From Pseudomonadota bacterium (GTDB taxonomy: Bacteria; Pseudomonadota; Alphaproteobacteria; Acetobacterales; Acetobacteraceae): a stretch of DNA of 7,076 nucleotides. Positions 5,451-7,076 of this stretch are shown here, in pieces. The notes under the pieces were generated by a model, which saw nothing but the letters and a program-made list of their open reading frames with translations, did no database searches and was not told the DNA's origin. The stretch spans positions 1 through 7,076 of the forward strand of contig JAKCCP010000393.1 of the NCBI GenBank assembly GCA_021841985.1, read 5' to 3'. The position numbers and the translations under genes are program-made. Every line of letters starts with the position of its first letter. The stretch's first letter is position 1.

Positions 5451-7031
5451 ATGCGTTTTGCCCTCCTCCTTCTGGGCCTCGTCCTCCTGCCCGTGCTCGC
5501 GCGGGCAGGAGAGCCGACCGACGCCTTCAATGCCTTTTCCTCAGGCGATTACGACGCGATGGCGGCGGCGGTGACGGAGCTTGCCGTCTCCGGCGATCCG
5601 CGTGCCGGCGCCGTGATCACCGCGCTGCAGGCGGGGCGGCTCTATGCCAACGCGGCGGGACAACTCCTCATCCGTGAAGCGGACGGCAGCTTTCGTGATA
5701 TCGCGAGCGGCAAGCCGGCGACGGTCGATGAGGACGACGTCCGAAAAATCCGCATGAACAACGCCGTCCGCCGTGCCGCCGACGCGGCGCAGGGCGGGCT
5801 GCGGCTCTTTGCCGCCGATCCGGCGACCCGCCGCCTCGCCGCGGCGGCGCTGTTCAAATCCCATGATCCCGCCTCCCTTCCCGCGTTGTCGCGTGCGCTG
5901 GCCAAGGAGCATGATCCCTCGGTGCGCGCGCTGATGGCCGAGGCCGAGGCCGCGGCGATGGTGATGAGCGCGGATGCGCCGGAGGCAAAAAAGCTTGCTG
6001 CCATCGCCATCATTCGCGCGCGCGGCGATCTCGATGCGAGCGCGCTCCTGGCATCGATCCCGAACCCGACCCCGGCGGTTGCCGCCGCCGCGCATGACGG
6101 CGTCGTCGCCATTCAGCGCGTTCTGCAATTATGGGATGTGCTGGAGAGCGTGTTTTATGGTCTCAGCCTCGGCTCCGTCCTGCTGCTGGCGGCGATCGGA
6201 TTGGCGATCACCTTCGGCGTCATGGGCGTGATCAACATGGCGCATGGCGAGATGGTGATGATCGGCGCCTATGTGACTTTCGTTGTCCAGGACGTCATCC
6301 GCAGCGAGGCGCCTTCTCTGTTCGGGGCGAGCGTGCTGATCGCCGCCCCACTTGCATTTGCGGTCGCCGGGGTGATCGGCATCGCGATCGAGCGCAGCTT
6401 GATCCGCTTTCTCTATGGCCGTCCGCTCGAAACCCTGCTCGCGACATGGGGATTGAGCCTGGTTCTCCAACAAGCGGTGCGGTCGATTTTCGGCCCGACC
6501 AATCGTGAGGTCGGAACCCCCTCCTGGATGAGCGGCGCGGTGCCGCTCGGCGGGCTCACCATCACGCTCAATCGGCTTACCATCATCGCTTTCGCCATTC
6601 TGGTGTTCGCCGCCCTGATGGCGTTGCTGCGCTACACCGCGCTCGGCCTCAAGATGCGCGCGGTGACACAGAACCGGGCGATGGCGGCGGCGATGGGCAT
6701 TCGCACGCCGTGGATCGACGCGCTCACTTTCGGCCTCGGCTCCGGCATTGCCGGCATGGCCGGGGTGGCCTTGAGCCAGATCGACAATGTCAGCCCCAAT
6801 CTCGGCCAAAGCTACATCATCGACAGTTTCATGGTGGTGGTGTTCGGCGGCGTCGGCAATCTCTGGGGCACCGCGCTCGGGGCGTTGCTGCTCGGCGTCG
6901 TCAATAAATTTTTGGAGCCCGTCGCCGGTGCCGTGCTTGGCAAGATCGCGGTCCTGGTCCTGGTGATCCTGTTCATCCAGAGGCGTCCACGCGGATTGTT
7001 CCCGCTCAAGGGCCGGGCAGCGGAAGCATGA
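5451..7031 (+). CDS. urtB: urea ABC transporter, permease subunit UrtB
   Basis: A 526-residue inner-membrane permease of the branched-chain amino acid (LivH) type, which pairs with UrtC to form the urea channel. Residues 1-19 look like a Sec signal peptide ending A-R-A. A hydrophilic, alanine-rich, probably helical periplasmic region follows to about residue 227; this long N-terminal extension is typical of UrtB and absent from LivH. The permease domain runs from about 228 to 515, with several hydrophobic segments. It includes the signature I-N-M-A-H-G-E-M-V-M-I-G-A-Y, the cytoplasmic L-K-M-R-A-V-T-Q-N loop and F-G-G-V-G-N-L-W-G-T. ATG 5451 is chosen, 5 nt after urtA, because the signal peptide starts there; the frame is open further upstream inside urtA without meaning. 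The stop overlaps the next ATG (ATGA). Confidence 0.93.
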   Translation: MRFALLLLGLVLLPVLARAGEPTDAFNAFSSGDYDAMAAAVTELAVSGDPRAGAVITALQAGRLYANAAGQLLIREADGSFRDIASGKPATVDEDDVRKIRMNNAVRRAADAAQGGLRLFAADPATRRLAAAALFKSHDPASLPALSRALAKEHDPSVRALMAEAEAAAMVMSADAPEAKKLAAIAIIRARGDLDASALLASIPNPTPAVAAAAHDGVVAIQRVLQLWDVLESVFYGLSLGSVLLLAAIGLAITFGVMGVINMAHGEMVMIGAYVTFVVQDVIRSEAPSLFGASVLIAAPLAFAVAGVIGIAIERSLIRFLYGRPLETLLATWGLSLVLQQAVRSIFGPTNREVGTPSWMSGAVPLGGLTITLNRLTIIAFAILVFAALMALLRYTALGLKMRAVTQNRAMAAAMGIRTPWIDALTFGLGSGIAGMAGVALSQIDNVSPNLGQSYIIDSFMVVVFGGVGNLWGTALGALLLGVVNKFLEPVAGAVLGKIAVLVLVILFIQRRPRGLFPLKGRAAEA

Positions 7032-7076
7032 CGCGCGGTTCGTTCGCGACTTTCGCCCCGCCGGCTCTTGTGCTCG
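7028..7076 (+). CDS. urtC: probable urea ABC transporter permease UrtC, N-terminal 16 codons only (cut by window edge)
   Basis: An ATG at 7028 overlaps the urtB stop by four bases and opens a frame that runs to the window end (starting M-T-R-G-S-F-A-T-F). Too little is visible to recognise it by sequence. The call rests on the conserved urtABCDE gene order and on the translational coupling. Confidence 0.6.
   Translation, partial: MTRGSFATFAPPALVL

Overview
The window is high-GC DNA, compactly packed with genes all on the + strand. It looks like the chromosome of a methylotrophic (or formaldehyde-oxidising) alphaproteobacterium. The evidence is the tetrahydromethanopterin (H4MPT) C1-transfer genes, an MtdB closely resembling the Methylobacterium enzyme, and an Urt-type urea transporter. 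The high GC and protein flavour would suit Rhodospirillales/Acetobacteraceae, but that placement is a guess.

Bases 1-3897 form a C1 block: the 3' part of a beta-RFAP synthase gene (mptG), then mtdB, an ATP-grasp protein resembling 'orf17' of methylotroph H4MPT clusters, and mch. Gaps are 15 nt, 13 nt and a 4-nt ATGA overlap, so this is almost certainly one operon that began upstream of the window. MptG makes the pterin cofactor precursor. MtdB oxidises methylene-H4MPT to methenyl-H4MPT, and Mch hydrolyses that to formyl-H4MPT. Together they form the middle of the formaldehyde-to-formate route. The ATP-grasp enzyme probably helps build a cofactor, but its reaction cannot be read from sequence.

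Bases 3898-4113 are the only real intergenic region (216 bp), and it holds several signals. There is a GC-rich hairpin just after mch, and a second, stronger inverted repeat. Next comes a sigma-54 promoter core (TGGCACG-N4-TTGCA) matching every conserved base. The leader then carries three tandem 15-bp repeats, followed by a good ribosome binding site.

Bases 4114-7076 are the start of a urea ABC transporter operon: urtA (Tat-type signal, binding protein), urtB (permease with a long periplasmic N-terminal region) and the first 16 codons of probable urtC. The sigma-54 promoter implies nitrogen control (NtrC-type), independent of the C1 operon.

I see no wholly new system. The points most worth a second look are the exact sigma-54 promoter with its repeat-bearing leader, the in-frame 15-bp repeat expansion inside mch, and the unresolved ATP-grasp enzyme translationally coupled to mch.
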